From Acholeplasma sp. (lineage in GTDB: Bacteria > Bacillota_I > Bacilli_A > Acholeplasmatales > Acholeplasmataceae): a stretch of DNA of 54,642 nucleotides. Below the pieces are notes generated by a model that did not search any database, had not been told where the DNA came from, and worked only from the letters and a program-made list of their open reading frames with translations. The DNA lies in assembly GCA_003605085.1 (NCBI GenBank), contig QZKD01000006.1, forward strand, positions 1 to 54,642. Direction: 5' to 3'. Shown here one piece after another: positions 26,610-35,595 of the stretch. The position numbers and the translations under genes were made by a program. How positions within the stretch are numbered: the stretch's first letter is position 1; each line of letters begins with the position of its first letter.

Positions 26610-27141
26610 ATTGTGTTGCTTGTCTAAATTTATACAATTGAACCCTCAGTATTTTCATAAGCGGTTCATATAACCAAAGAATACCTAAGAAATTTGTCAC
26701 AGCCATGACAAACTCGAAAGGAAGATCCATGAATAAATAGGCTAAAAACGGAGTTCCCGACACAAAGACAGAAACCGGAATAAATACCCATCCATAAAGG
26801 AAGCCAAAGAAAAAGCCAAAGATAGCCAACCGGTGTACCGATTCCCATGATTTAAGGATGGTGGTAAGTAAGATAGGAATAAGTAACCAACCGATAAGCA
26901 TCGAAGGGATATGAAGTGGAATCACAGGACCAAATGGAGATAAAATATTATAGACCAAAACATGCACAACAATAATTAGACTTGTTTTTCTAAAACCTAA
27001 GAGTTTGGTATAAATAATTAAAAGTAAGGTTGTAAATGAGAAATTAGGAATCATCGACAACGCGAGTTGTTGCACGAAAAGAACGGCTGCAAACAGCGCG
27101 ATTAGTGCAATCTCTTTCATTGCTTTATGACTCTTACTCAA
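26608..27141 (-). CDS. ECF transporter S component-like membrane protein
   Basis: A 177-residue protein with about five to six hydrophobic segments (12-32, 37-55, 58-75, 79-96, 108-128, 136-158). The opening IALIALFAAVLFVQQ helix with an alanine-rich face is typical of energy-coupling factor S components. It is the last gene behind a cobalamin riboswitch, so a corrinoid or precursor is the likely ligand (CbrT/CblT-type); this is inferred from context. The TTG start at 27141 has GGGAG 8 bases upstream, better than the ATG 21 bases inside. No EcfA or EcfT is in the window. Confidence 0.75.
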   Translation of the reverse strand: MSKSHKAMKEIALIALFAAVLFVQQLALSMIPNFSFTTLLLIIYTKLLGFRKTSLIIVVHVLVYNILSPFGPVIPLHIPSMLIGWLLIPILLTTILKSWESVHRLAIFGFFFGFLYGWVFIPVSVFVSGTPFLAYLFMDLPFEFVMAVTNFLGILWLYEPLMKILRVQLYKFRQATQ

Positions 27142-27147
27142 ACCAAA

Positions 27148-27627
27148 TCACTCCCAAACAGATTCTAAAACAATACGAAATTCATCCTGGTCTTCAAAAG
27201 GAATTTGACTGGGACCTAAAGTCGATAAAACATAATCATCTTCATGCTTCACATAAAAAGCTAAAAAAGTATTTGACCAATCGGATGCGACACTAAATCC
27301 TTCACCTGAAATGCCAAGAATGACTTTTCCCTCATAGGCAAAACTTGTAAATGTATACGAACAACTGGAATCTGCCCCATAAGATGAATTCGCACATGTG
27401 AGATCAAAATACCGATCTAGAATATTAAAGAATGTATCTCCTTCATGGTAGATAAGTACTTCATCAAATACAATGGTGCCATCTTGATCGATGATTTCAA
27501 GATGAATTTCACCTTCATCAGTCGCGATGTTTTCAATCCATAATAATCTTCCCACCACAAAGGCCATCAGAACGACCCCAAAGGTGATGATCAATTTAAC
27601 TCCGAGGTGTTTCACACCATCACTCAT
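27148..27627 (-). CDS. membrane-anchored DUF4430 protein
   Basis: A 159-residue protein with one N-terminal membrane segment (about 8-28) and an extracellular DUF4430-like domain: DGTIVFDEVLIYHEGDTFFNILDR then GEGFSVASDWSNTFLAFYVKHEDDYVL. DUF4430 resembles the beta domain of human intrinsic factor and transcobalamin. It has a cysteine pair (CANSSYGADSSC) absent from the lipoprotein upstream. It lies between that lipoprotein and an ECF S component in a B12-riboswitch unit, suggesting corrinoid handling at the cell surface. The exact start is uncertain (ATG 27627 or GTG 27615). Confidence 0.75.
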   Translation of the reverse strand: MSDGVKHLGVKLIITFGVVLMAFVVGRLLWIENIATDEGEIHLEIIDQDGTIVFDEVLIYHEGDTFFNILDRYFDLTCANSSYGADSSCSYTFTSFAYEGKVILGISGEGFSVASDWSNTFLAFYVKHEDDYVLSTLGPSQIPFEDQDEFRIVLESVWE

Positions 27628-27633
27628 TTCTTA

Positions 27634-28821
27634 TTACTGATATGGAATAAAGAGGTTTACTGCGGGATTTCCCCATACATCGCGGTATAATTTATAAGCG
27701 ACTAATGCTGAAAATACTTGAGGAGTAGAAAATGCTAAATCTGCGTTTTCATCAGCGAGTAAATACTTAAATGTTCGATCAACTTCATAGAGTTTTAATG
27801 CTTCAATTAAATCAGTATTATCGAGTGTATATTCAGTTCCTCTTGGATTAATACCTTGTGCGATAAGTCCTAAAACGACGGCTGCCGTTGAGGATGCATT
27901 GGGGTTGCCCCAAGATTCGATCCCTGAAGATGTAAGCTGATCACCGATATAAACCAGCATCTCATTCACAAATGATTCCACTTCCATATTTGATCCATAA
28001 GGGGATAATGCATTTAGCACCATGCCTGCATAATCTGCATCCATATAAGCTGGAGTCGATTGAGTTAATTCATCGATCATCGTGCTCGTTACTTCCATAC
28101 CTAAGAGGTGATAGGCATTCATGAATGAAACACTCTCGTAATGATTGGCGGGTATCATCGATACAATCGCTGTCTCTAAAGTAGAGGTTTGTAGACCAAA
28201 CGCTTGTGCAATGACACTTGATTTAAATAGACTGGCAATCGTGTCATCCATTAAGCCAGGATAATCATAATTTTGATCGTTTAATTCAGGGATATCATAA
28301 CCACGATCAGAAAGTTGTTTTAACGCTGCAACAACATGATAGCTTGCAGCATTTTCATTGATATAGTCAGATGCATGTTGCTCGATGAATGCATAAATGA
28401 CTTCATCCACCCAAAGATCGATTTCATCAAGCATCGTGGATTCCTTAAAGGAAATCTTTAAGCCATCTGAAAGTTCGATATCTTCTATCCCTACATTTGA
28501 CATCTCATCATCGATATATAAGGAATACCAATAATTATAGGTGATGCCATATTCGGTTGGGTAAAACCCTTCAATTCCATTGATCATCGTCCCTATGTCA
28601 AAGACAGAATAATCAAGGTCAATCGCTTGATCGATTAAATCAAACACACTTTCTTCTGTTGTTAAGTCATAGGTGATCGTTTCAAAAAAAACCTGCGTTC
28701 CTAAAAGATCAACAACTTCAACATCCAATGTTCCCCTAGGAACCTCTAAGTTGTCTTCCTGACATCCAGCAAGAAGGACAAAACTCAAAAGAATTAAACC
28801 TGTAAGCCAAACTTTTTTCAT
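27634..28821 (-). CDS. intrinsic-factor-like lipoprotein (DUF4430 plus helical domain)
   Basis: A 395-residue surface lipoprotein: signal peptide with lipobox LLAGC (Cys20). Residues about 28-118 form a DUF4430 domain (VFDLIDQAIDL, INGIEGF, YNYWYSLYIDDEMSNVGIEDIEL). Residues about 125-395 form a repeated helical array resembling the alpha-alpha barrel of intrinsic factor/prenyltransferase proteins. The domain order is the reverse of human intrinsic factor, where the barrel comes first. The start at 28821 has AAGGAG 7 bases upstream; longer readings enter the riboswitch. First gene after a B12 riboswitch, so a secreted cobalamin-capturing protein is the best inference. Confidence 0.8.
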   Translation of the reverse strand: MKKVWLTGLILLSFVLLAGCQEDNLEVPRGTLDVEVVDLLGTQVFFETITYDLTTEESVFDLIDQAIDLDYSVFDIGTMINGIEGFYPTEYGITYNYWYSLYIDDEMSNVGIEDIELSDGLKISFKESTMLDEIDLWVDEVIYAFIEQHASDYINENAASYHVVAALKQLSDRGYDIPELNDQNYDYPGLMDDTIASLFKSSVIAQAFGLQTSTLETAIVSMIPANHYESVSFMNAYHLLGMEVTSTMIDELTQSTPAYMDADYAGMVLNALSPYGSNMEVESFVNEMLVYIGDQLTSSGIESWGNPNASSTAAVVLGLIAQGINPRGTEYTLDNTDLIEALKLYEVDRTFKYLLADENADLAFSTPQVFSALVAYKLYRDVWGNPAVNLFIPYQ

Positions 28822-28840
28822 GCCTTTTCTCCTTTTTTGA

Positions 28841-28868
28841 TAAAAAAATCCATACCTCTTGGGCATGG
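28841..28868 (-). terminator. riboswitch-controlled terminator before the B12-uptake operon
   Basis: Minus strand CCATGCC, CAAGA loop, GGTATGG, then ATTTTTTTA. A second candidate hairpin (AAGGA/TCCTT with T4) lies just upstream near 28879-28896, probably part of the switching region. Confidence 0.75.
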
Positions 28869-28904
28869 AAATAGACAAAAAAGGATTTTTGTCCTTCTCA
28901 ACCC

Positions 28905-29075
28905 CAGAAGATGACTCGATTTGACGTCGATGGTAGGTCTCCCGGCTTAACATCATCCTAATCTGCACCTTCCCACGAAAATTCGCAGTGGTTTTTGCAT
29001 TTCGTCCGTATCACGGTTGCTGGGACAGCTCAAGTTTCTCACTTGATTCCCTGTTATGCGTATCGCACCATATCG
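28905..29075 (-). promoter_or_regulatory. cobalamin riboswitch
   Basis: Minus strand shows the B12 element landmarks: AACAGGGAATC..., the AAGTGAGAAACTTGAGCTGTCCC stretch, CAGCAACCGT, and the B12 box AGCCGGGAGACCTACC. It is followed by intrinsic terminator structures and then the lipoprotein gene, an OFF-type layout for a cobalamin-repressed uptake operon. The length (about 170 nt) and order fit the family; boundaries are approximate. Confidence 0.93.
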
Positions 29076-29092
29076 TCGATTCGATTAATTCT

Positions 29093-29121
29093 ATTATAGA
29101 CTACCTTGGGAAGATGTTCAA
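29093..29121 (-). promoter_or_regulatory. promoter of the cobalamin-riboswitch operon
   Basis: Minus strand TTGAAC (29121-29116), 17-bp spacer, TATAAT (29098-29093). It lies between the fchA stop and the riboswitch. Confidence 0.82.
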
Positions 29122-29163
29122 GGGTATTTTCCAAGGAAATTTCTTAATTAGAATGAAACTGTT

Positions 29164-29811
29164 TTACTCATTTATTTTCAGTCTTTCGTAAACTTCTTTT
29201 AGAAGTTCTGTTTGAATCTTTTCTATCTTCTCTTTAAGATCATCTGCTTGTATTTTATATTGATGTTTGGCGATGTGATCATCAAGGCTTGGAAGATTGA
29301 TGTAAACATTCATACATGCCCCTAAAGCTCCTGATGCTAAACTTAAAATAGCAACCCCTAAATCCGAAACCGTTTGAGGGTTTCCGTATCTCATAATAAA
29401 GGGAATTTGATGAAGTGCTGTCAAAGATAATGTAGCAACTTTCATGGGAACAAGTATCGCTTGGACTGTTCCTTCTTGAATCATTTTTTGACGCAACTCT
29501 TTTTCTTGATCCGTTGTTTTAGGCATTTGATAGGCTTGCATGATCATATTAAATGACTTGGTGTCATCATCGATGGCTTGGATGAGTTGTGTTTTCACGT
29601 AGGTGAGTGAACTGATCACATCTTTAAACTCAAATTGAATGTTTGAATCGAGTGCTAGAAATCTTTTTTTATCTATCGATAGATGTCCTACCATGCGGGT
29701 AAGAGATACACCTAAAGCTGCACTGAGTGCAGCGACAGAACCTCCACCAGGCGCTGGGCTTTTTGAATCCACTTCATCGATAAATTCGGTAATTTTCTTT
29801 GCAATAAGCAT
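29164..29811 (-). CDS. fchA: formimino-THF cyclodeaminase / methenyl-THF cyclohydrolase family protein
   Basis: A 215-residue all-helical FTCD-C domain protein. SPAPGGGSVAALSAALG (about 18-34) is the family hallmark at the folate site. After glutamate formimidoyltransferase has loaded formimino-THF, this enzyme releases ammonia to give 5,10-methenyl-THF. In mammals both activities sit in one polypeptide; here they are separate genes, with hutI between them. GAGGG upstream; last gene of the operon. No clear terminator follows. Confidence 0.9.
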   Translation of the reverse strand: MLIAKKITEFIDEVDSKSPAPGGGSVAALSAALGVSLTRMVGHLSIDKKRFLALDSNIQFEFKDVISSLTYVKTQLIQAIDDDTKSFNMIMQAYQMPKTTDQEKELRQKMIQEGTVQAILVPMKVATLSLTALHQIPFIMRYGNPQTVSDLGVAILSLASGALGACMNVYINLPSLDDHIAKHQYKIQADDLKEKIEKIQTELLKEVYERLKINE

Positions 29812-29813
29812 AA

Positions 29814-31076
29814 TTAATCCCTCACAATCTTTTGATCTTTGACGACATATTTACCAAGGATAAAGACATCTCTTACATGGTTTATGCCATAGTGATACAT
29901 GAGATAGGCTAAGTTAGGTATATCAAGCACTATGAAATCTGCATCTTTTCCTATCTCAAGTGATCCTTTTTTATCACTTAAATCCAGGTGATAAGAAGCA
30001 TTGATGGTCACAGCGTTGAGTATTTCTTCAGGGTGTAATCCCATCTGATTGGATGCGAGATGCATGATAAATTGTAAATTTTCAGTGGGCGAAGATCCTG
30101 GGTTATAATCTGTTGCCATTGAAATAGCTACCCCTTGATCTATCATTTTTCTTGCGTTAGCATAAGGTTTCTTTAAGAAAAATGATGTTCCTGGAAGAAG
30201 GTTGGCGATAGTATTTGAAGATGCGAGTAATTGGATATCAGCATCGCTTATCGCCATAAGATGATCCACTGACTTGCACCCTAATTCGACACCAAGACCT
30301 GCACCACCCAAAGGATGGATTTCATCGGCATGCATTTTAATCTTGAATCCTAATGCTTTGGCTTCTCTCAAAATCTTTTTAGTATCTGAAAGCGAGAAAA
30401 CACCTTCTTCACAAAAAACATCCACCGCTTCAGCCATACCATCTCGATAAATCATTTCCATATCGGTGAGCATGTCTGCAATATAGGCATCCTTATCATG
30501 TGAAAACTCTTTAGGGATTGCGTGTGCTCCCATATAGGTTGAAATCATCCGTATCGGATGCGTTTCATCAAGTTTTCTATTGACGCGAAGTTGTTTGGAT
30601 TCGTTCTCATAATCCAAGCCATAGCCACTTTTTGATTCAACGACTGTCGTTCCGTGAAGCATCATGGTGTCAAGGGAATGTCTTGCTTGATGGTAAAGCA
30701 TTTCACAGGTTGCCATACGTGTCTTATGGACGGTACCTAAGATACCTCCCCCATGTTTTAAAATATCAAGGTATGGAATTCCTTTTTGAAGTTCATGGTA
30801 TTCATCTTCACGCGAGCCCGCATGAACTAAATGCGTATGAGAGTCGATGAGACCTGGTAAAACAACAGCCCCTTTCGCATCAATTATATCGGTACATTCA
30901 CCCTTAAAACTATCTCCATCACCTTCACCAATTCCGATGATTTTGCCCTCTTTAATCGCGATAAACGCATGAGAGTATGTTTGAATCATCTTCATGTCTT
31001 TACCTTTGACGGGAGGTTTTTGATTAGGGGTATATAGGGTTCCAATACGATAGATGAGACGATCAGCAATCATCAT
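29814..31076 (-). CDS. hutI: imidazolonepropionase
   Basis: Amidohydrolase that opens 4-imidazolone-5-propionate to N-formimino-L-glutamate. DSHTHLVHAGSREDEY (about 78-93) holds the HxH metal pair; GTTVVESKSGYGLD, KMHADEIHPLGGA (about 247-259) and ATDYNPGSSPTENL (about 321-334) are the other metal and substrate motifs. Length 420. It overlaps ftcD; two adjacent ATGs are possible. Confidence 0.96.
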   Translation of the reverse strand: MMIADRLIYRIGTLYTPNQKPPVKGKDMKMIQTYSHAFIAIKEGKIIGIGEGDGDSFKGECTDIIDAKGAVVLPGLIDSHTHLVHAGSREDEYHELQKGIPYLDILKHGGGILGTVHKTRMATCEMLYHQARHSLDTMMLHGTTVVESKSGYGLDYENESKQLRVNRKLDETHPIRMISTYMGAHAIPKEFSHDKDAYIADMLTDMEMIYRDGMAEAVDVFCEEGVFSLSDTKKILREAKALGFKIKMHADEIHPLGGAGLGVELGCKSVDHLMAISDADIQLLASSNTIANLLPGTSFFLKKPYANARKMIDQGVAISMATDYNPGSSPTENLQFIMHLASNQMGLHPEEILNAVTINASYHLDLSDKKGSLEIGKDADFIVLDIPNLAYLMYHYGINHVRDVFILGKYVVKDQKIVRD

Positions 31077-32047
31077 TTTTCACCTCGGTTCACGTGAGCT
31101 TCAATGATTTTTGAATCATCAAAATCACGAAACATCAAATCCTTTTTTGCGTACTCTGTCATGTCATTGAGTGACATTTTCTTATCAAAAGATTCATCTC
31201 TAACTGCAAAATAATATTTAAGTGAATCGGTGATGGCTTCCTTGGGAATCAGTCCCACGATTTCACTACTCGTGACTTCAACATGATAACGACGTGCTTC
31301 CATTTTGACGGTTTCTAAAATTCGGTAGATCGGATTTTTCTTATAATCTAAAATATTCATCGTCACCTGAACGAATCCTTTATCCGCTAAAAACGCTGGA
31401 CCTGCTTGAATATGTTGAAACCCACCGGAGGATTGACGAATCGCTTTAGCTATCGAGGATGCGATTTTTTCATCTGTGGTCTTTAAGTCGATATTGTATG
31501 CAATCAGAGGCATTCTCGCACCGATTGCAGTTACACCAAAGGTTGGATGAATCTCATGTGGTCCATAATCTGGTGTCCATAAAGGATCTTTAATCTTTTC
31601 TTTCATCCCTTCAAATTCACCTTTTCGAATATCGGGCAAACTGATTCTTTCAGGTGTGTTTGCTGCTTTCGCATAAAGATATACAGGGATTTGAAACATG
31701 AAGGAAACGTGGTCAGCAAGCGATTTTGCGTATTCAACACACTCTTCCATCGTAATGCCACTGATGGGAATAAATGGTGTGACATCAACCGCTCCCATTC
31801 TGGGATGTTCTCCTTGATGTTCATTCATGTCAATTAAGTTTTTCGCTTGTTCAAAAAAGTGAATCAATGGAATCATCATCTTTTCTGGATCACCGATCAA
31901 AGTAATCACTGTTCGATGATAATTGGCATCGGGTTCCACACTGATCAGTGAAAATCCCTCTTGATCCTTAAGAGGTGCGACAATTTTTTGAATTTTATCT
32001 AAGTCTCTTCCTTCAGAAATATTGGGTACACATTGAACGATTCTCAT
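31073..32047 (-). CDS. ftcD: glutamate formimidoyltransferase
   Basis: Moves the formimino group from N-formimino-glutamate to THF, leaving glutamate. VPNISEGRD (about 6-14) and HRTVITLIG (about 45-53) with HPRMGAVDVTPFIPI (about 81-95) are the conserved folate/substrate segments of the transferase half. Length 324, stand-alone. AAAGGG upstream; its start overlaps the hutU stop. Histidine is thus degraded by the formimino-THF route rather than by formiminoglutamase. Confidence 0.96.
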   Translation of the reverse strand: MRIVQCVPNISEGRDLDKIQKIVAPLKDQEGFSLISVEPDANYHRTVITLIGDPEKMMIPLIHFFEQAKNLIDMNEHQGEHPRMGAVDVTPFIPISGITMEECVEYAKSLADHVSFMFQIPVYLYAKAANTPERISLPDIRKGEFEGMKEKIKDPLWTPDYGPHEIHPTFGVTAIGARMPLIAYNIDLKTTDEKIASSIAKAIRQSSGGFQHIQAGPAFLADKGFVQVTMNILDYKKNPIYRILETVKMEARRYHVEVTSSEIVGLIPKEAITDSLKYYFAVRDESFDKKMSLNDMTEYAKKDLMFRDFDDSKIIEAHVNRGEK

Positions 32048-34059
32048 GAATTCATCCCTTTCTTGTAGGCTTTGATCTTTTCTTTTAAATCCTGAAGATC
32101 GATAGGTTCTGGAAGCGTCACGGACATATGAGGATCATTCGCATTAAACGTTTCTATGGTTTCAATCGCATGTGGATTTCTTGCCCAAGCACGTCTTGAG
32201 ACACCTGCCATCACATCATAGGTCATCGCTTCAATCAAGATTCGGTCGGTATCTTCTTTTCCATCTAATACCATGCCATAACCACCATTGATCGCTTTAC
32301 CGATGCCCACACCACCACCGTTGTGGAGCGCAACCAAACTCATACCTCTAGCAGCATTTCCCAAAGCGACATGGGTTGCCATATCCGCCATGATATTGGA
32401 ACCATCTTTGATGTTTGCAGTTTCTCTAAAGGGGGAATCCGTTCCTCCGGTATCATGGTGATCACGACCGAGCATGATCGGTCCAACTTTACCTTTTCGT
32501 ACCAAATCATTAAATGCCAAAGCAATCTTTAATCTTCCTGCTGCATCTTGATATAGGATACGGGCTTTGGTTCCTACCACAAGTGCGTTTTCCTTGGCAC
32601 GTTTAATCCACATATAGTTATCGAAATCTTGAAAGCGACGATCTTTATCAATTAAAGACATGGCTACCTGATCGGTTAAATCTAAATCATCTTGAAGACC
32701 ACTTAAGCAGACCCAGCGAAATGGTCCATACCCATAATCAAATAACAAAGGTCCCATCATATCTTCAACATAGGATGGGTGAACAAATCCTTCAAGATCA
32801 TTTTGACCATTTTTACATAAACGAGTAATTCCTGTATCATAACAAGCTTTTAAAAATGAATTCCCATAATCAAAGAAATACGTCCCCCGTTTAATCAAAG
32901 TCTCGATTAAACTATAGTGTTTGATCAACGATTGATCGACCTCTTTTTTAAATGCTTGAGGATCAATACTGAGTAAATTAGTTCTTTCTTCAAAGGTAAG
33001 TGTATATGGGCAATACCCGCCATCATAGACTGCATGACATGATGTTTGATCGGATAAAAGATCCATCTTTTCATGGTGCAAAACGGCATATTCCAATAGA
33101 TCAACGATATTGCCTAAATACGCGATCGCGTAGGGTTTTTCTTCTTTTTGTTTTTGTTTTGCTAGATCAAACGCATCTTTACATGAGTGTGCTACTTCAT
33201 CAATCCAGTGTTGATCAAGACGTGTTTGAATACGTGAAGGATCGACTTCAGCAATGATCCCTACCCCTCCAGCAATGACAGTAGCTTTTCCTTGAGCTCC
33301 ACTCATTCCTCCTAAACCAGAGGATACGAAAAGTTTGCCTCTTAAGTTGTCCTTAGGATCGACACCTAATTTAAGTCTTCCTGCATTAAGGAGTGTGGAA
33401 TATGTGCCATGGACAATGCCTTGAGGTCCGATATACATCCAACCTCCGGCGGTCATCTGTCCATAGTTAGCAACACCGATGGCTTGGGCACGTTTAAAAG
33501 CATCCATATGATCATATTGACCCACCATGAGTCCGTTAGTGATGATGACTCTTGGTGCGTTTTTATGACTCAAATATAGCCCTAAAGGATGACCTGACAT
33601 GACGGTGAGCGTCTGTTCTTCGGTCATGATTTCTAAGTATTTTTTGATCAGATGATATTGCATCCAGTTTTGACACACTTGTCCTGTTTCACCATATGTC
33701 ACAAGTTCATAAGGATAAAGTGCAACCTCAAAATCTAGATTATTGTCAATCATCACCATCATCGCACGACCCGCTAATGTTTTAGCGTGGTACTGATCGA
33801 TTGATTTTCCATGAATCCGTCCTTCGGGACGAAAGCGATACCCATAAATACGTCCTTTTTCCATCAGTTCATCGATGAATTCAGGGATGAGTGTGTCATG
33901 CCATTTACGAGGAATATAGCGTAATGCATTGGATAATGAAAGTTCAATATCGTGCTCTGAAAGAAGGGCATCTCGTTTTGGTGCACGACGAATGCCTTCA
34001 ATAAACTTGGGATATTCAGGTAAATTAGGAAAAATCTCCTTCAAGGTGATTCCCTTCAT
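32044..34059 (-). CDS. hutU: urocanate hydratase
   Basis: NAD-cofactored enzyme converting urocanate to imidazolonepropionate. The 671 residues match the longer urocanase form rather than the roughly 560-residue Bacillus/Pseudomonas form. MTAGGWMYIGPQGIVHGTY (about 207-225), GGMSGAQGKA (NAD-site glycine loop, about 254-263) and HNGGGVGIGKAINGGYG near the C-terminus are landmarks. AAGGAGG upstream; overlaps hutH and ftcD. Confidence 0.97.
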   Translation of the reverse strand: MKGITLKEIFPNLPEYPKFIEGIRRAPKRDALLSEHDIELSLSNALRYIPRKWHDTLIPEFIDELMEKGRIYGYRFRPEGRIHGKSIDQYHAKTLAGRAMMVMIDNNLDFEVALYPYELVTYGETGQVCQNWMQYHLIKKYLEIMTEEQTLTVMSGHPLGLYLSHKNAPRVIITNGLMVGQYDHMDAFKRAQAIGVANYGQMTAGGWMYIGPQGIVHGTYSTLLNAGRLKLGVDPKDNLRGKLFVSSGLGGMSGAQGKATVIAGGVGIIAEVDPSRIQTRLDQHWIDEVAHSCKDAFDLAKQKQKEEKPYAIAYLGNIVDLLEYAVLHHEKMDLLSDQTSCHAVYDGGYCPYTLTFEERTNLLSIDPQAFKKEVDQSLIKHYSLIETLIKRGTYFFDYGNSFLKACYDTGITRLCKNGQNDLEGFVHPSYVEDMMGPLLFDYGYGPFRWVCLSGLQDDLDLTDQVAMSLIDKDRRFQDFDNYMWIKRAKENALVVGTKARILYQDAAGRLKIALAFNDLVRKGKVGPIMLGRDHHDTGGTDSPFRETANIKDGSNIMADMATHVALGNAARGMSLVALHNGGGVGIGKAINGGYGMVLDGKEDTDRILIEAMTYDVMAGVSRRAWARNPHAIETIETFNANDPHMSVTLPEPIDLQDLKEKIKAYKKGMNS

Positions 34060-35576
34060 TACGATTCCTCCTTTAAAACATCACGTAAAAAATCATGAGA
34101 TTTAATCATGTGTTCAACTTGATGGATATAGGGGTAAAGTGTCTCATCTTTTTCTAAGAAAGGAATAGATTCTCGAATTTTATCATAGAGACGCTTGGTG
34201 AATTTACCCATGGTTTTCTTTTCTCTAAAATCAATGGCTTGACATGCGACAAAGATTTCCATCGCAATGACTTTAAAGGCATTATCTAATATAGAAACAG
34301 CTTTTCTTGCTGCTGTGGTTCCCATGGAGACATGATCTTCTTGATTCGCCGATGATGGAATGGAATCCACAGATGCAGGATGGGCAAGTACTTTATTTTC
34401 AGAGACAAGCGATGCTGCGGTATACTGCACAATCATCAATCCAGAATTCAGACCTGACCATTTCGCTAAAAATGGAGGTAGACCTCCTGAAAGATAGGGA
34501 TTGACCATGCGTTCAATACGGCGTTCACTGATGCTTGCAAGCTCAGCGATTGCTATCCCTAAATAGTCAAATGCCATCGCAAGAGGTTGTCCATGAAAGT
34601 TTCCCGCACTGATTGCTTGTTTTTCATCCACAAAGATTAAGGGATTATCGGTCACTGCATTCATTTCTTTCTCAACCAAGACTTTGACATGATTCATAGC
34701 ATCCAAAGATGCACCATGAACCTGAGGTGCACAGCGCAGTGAATAGGCATCTTGGACGCGCTTATGATTTTGATGCGTGGTATATTCACTTCCTTCAAGA
34801 TAAGACAAAATCGCTTTAGCTACGGTGATTTGGCCATCTTGATTTCTGATCTGATGTACTCTGGGATCATACGCATCTGTAATTCCTTCCAATGCTTCCA
34901 TAGTCAAAGATAGGGAAAGATTTGCAAGATCTAGAAGATGAAATGCATCATAAAGGACGAGACTTCCAATCGCATTCATCCCTTGGGTTCCATTGATTAA
35001 ACTTAATCCTTCTTTAGCTTTAAGTTCTGATAAATGGTTCAAACCCAATAGGGCTAAACCTTCTTGTGTTGGCATTCTTTTTCCCTCTACAAAGACTTCA
35101 CCGAGTCCTATTAGGGGTAAACTCATATGCGATAAAAGGGCAAGATCACCACTCGCACCTAAACTTCCTTTTTCAAAAACAACAGGGATTAAATTATGGT
35201 TGAGATATTCGGTTAACTTTAAAATGACTTCTTCACGAAGTCCACTATACCCTTTGATTAAGGCATTGATCCGCAAGGCCATCATGGCACGTACGGTAAC
35301 GATTGGAAGAGGTTCACCAACCCCACATGCATGACTTTTTAATAGATTGGCTTGCAGTTCAGATAATTCTCTTTTATCGATTTTAACCGATGCCAAATGA
35401 CCAAATCCGGTATTAATACCATAGACGGCTTCATCTTGATTGGCGATATCTTTGACGTAATCTCTCGCCTGTCTTACTTTGATCAGTGCATCTTCATCAA
35501 TACTGATCGGTTCAAAATCTAAAGCGATTGGTTTTAAAACGTCAAGCGTGAGTGACGCTCCGTTTAATATAATCAT
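34059..35576 (-). CDS. hutH: histidine ammonia-lyase
   Basis: Removes ammonia from histidine to give urocanate. The MIO cofactor tripeptide is Ala-Ser-Gly at 141-143 in GSLGASGDLALLSH; YGINTGFG (about 52-59) contributes the catalytic tyrosine. Length 505 from the ATG at 35576, which has AAGGG 8 bases upstream; a longer reading reaches into the spacer after ptb. First of five histidine genes. The related Phe and Tyr lyases are unlikely given the hut context. Confidence 0.97.
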   Translation of the reverse strand: MIILNGASLTLDVLKPIALDFEPISIDEDALIKVRQARDYVKDIANQDEAVYGINTGFGHLASVKIDKRELSELQANLLKSHACGVGEPLPIVTVRAMMALRINALIKGYSGLREEVILKLTEYLNHNLIPVVFEKGSLGASGDLALLSHMSLPLIGLGEVFVEGKRMPTQEGLALLGLNHLSELKAKEGLSLINGTQGMNAIGSLVLYDAFHLLDLANLSLSLTMEALEGITDAYDPRVHQIRNQDGQITVAKAILSYLEGSEYTTHQNHKRVQDAYSLRCAPQVHGASLDAMNHVKVLVEKEMNAVTDNPLIFVDEKQAISAGNFHGQPLAMAFDYLGIAIAELASISERRIERMVNPYLSGGLPPFLAKWSGLNSGLMIVQYTAASLVSENKVLAHPASVDSIPSSANQEDHVSMGTTAARKAVSILDNAFKVIAMEIFVACQAIDFREKKTMGKFTKRLYDKIRESIPFLEKDETLYPYIHQVEHMIKSHDFLRDVLKEES

Positions 35577-35595
35577 GTCATCATCCCTTGGAGTC

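Noticed and set aside
28822-28968. An upstream N-terminal extension of the DUF4430 lipoprotein
   Set aside because: It would start in the cobalamin riboswitch and pass through its terminator, and it would place the lipoprotein signal 49 residues inside. The ATG at 28821 has an ideal ribosome site.
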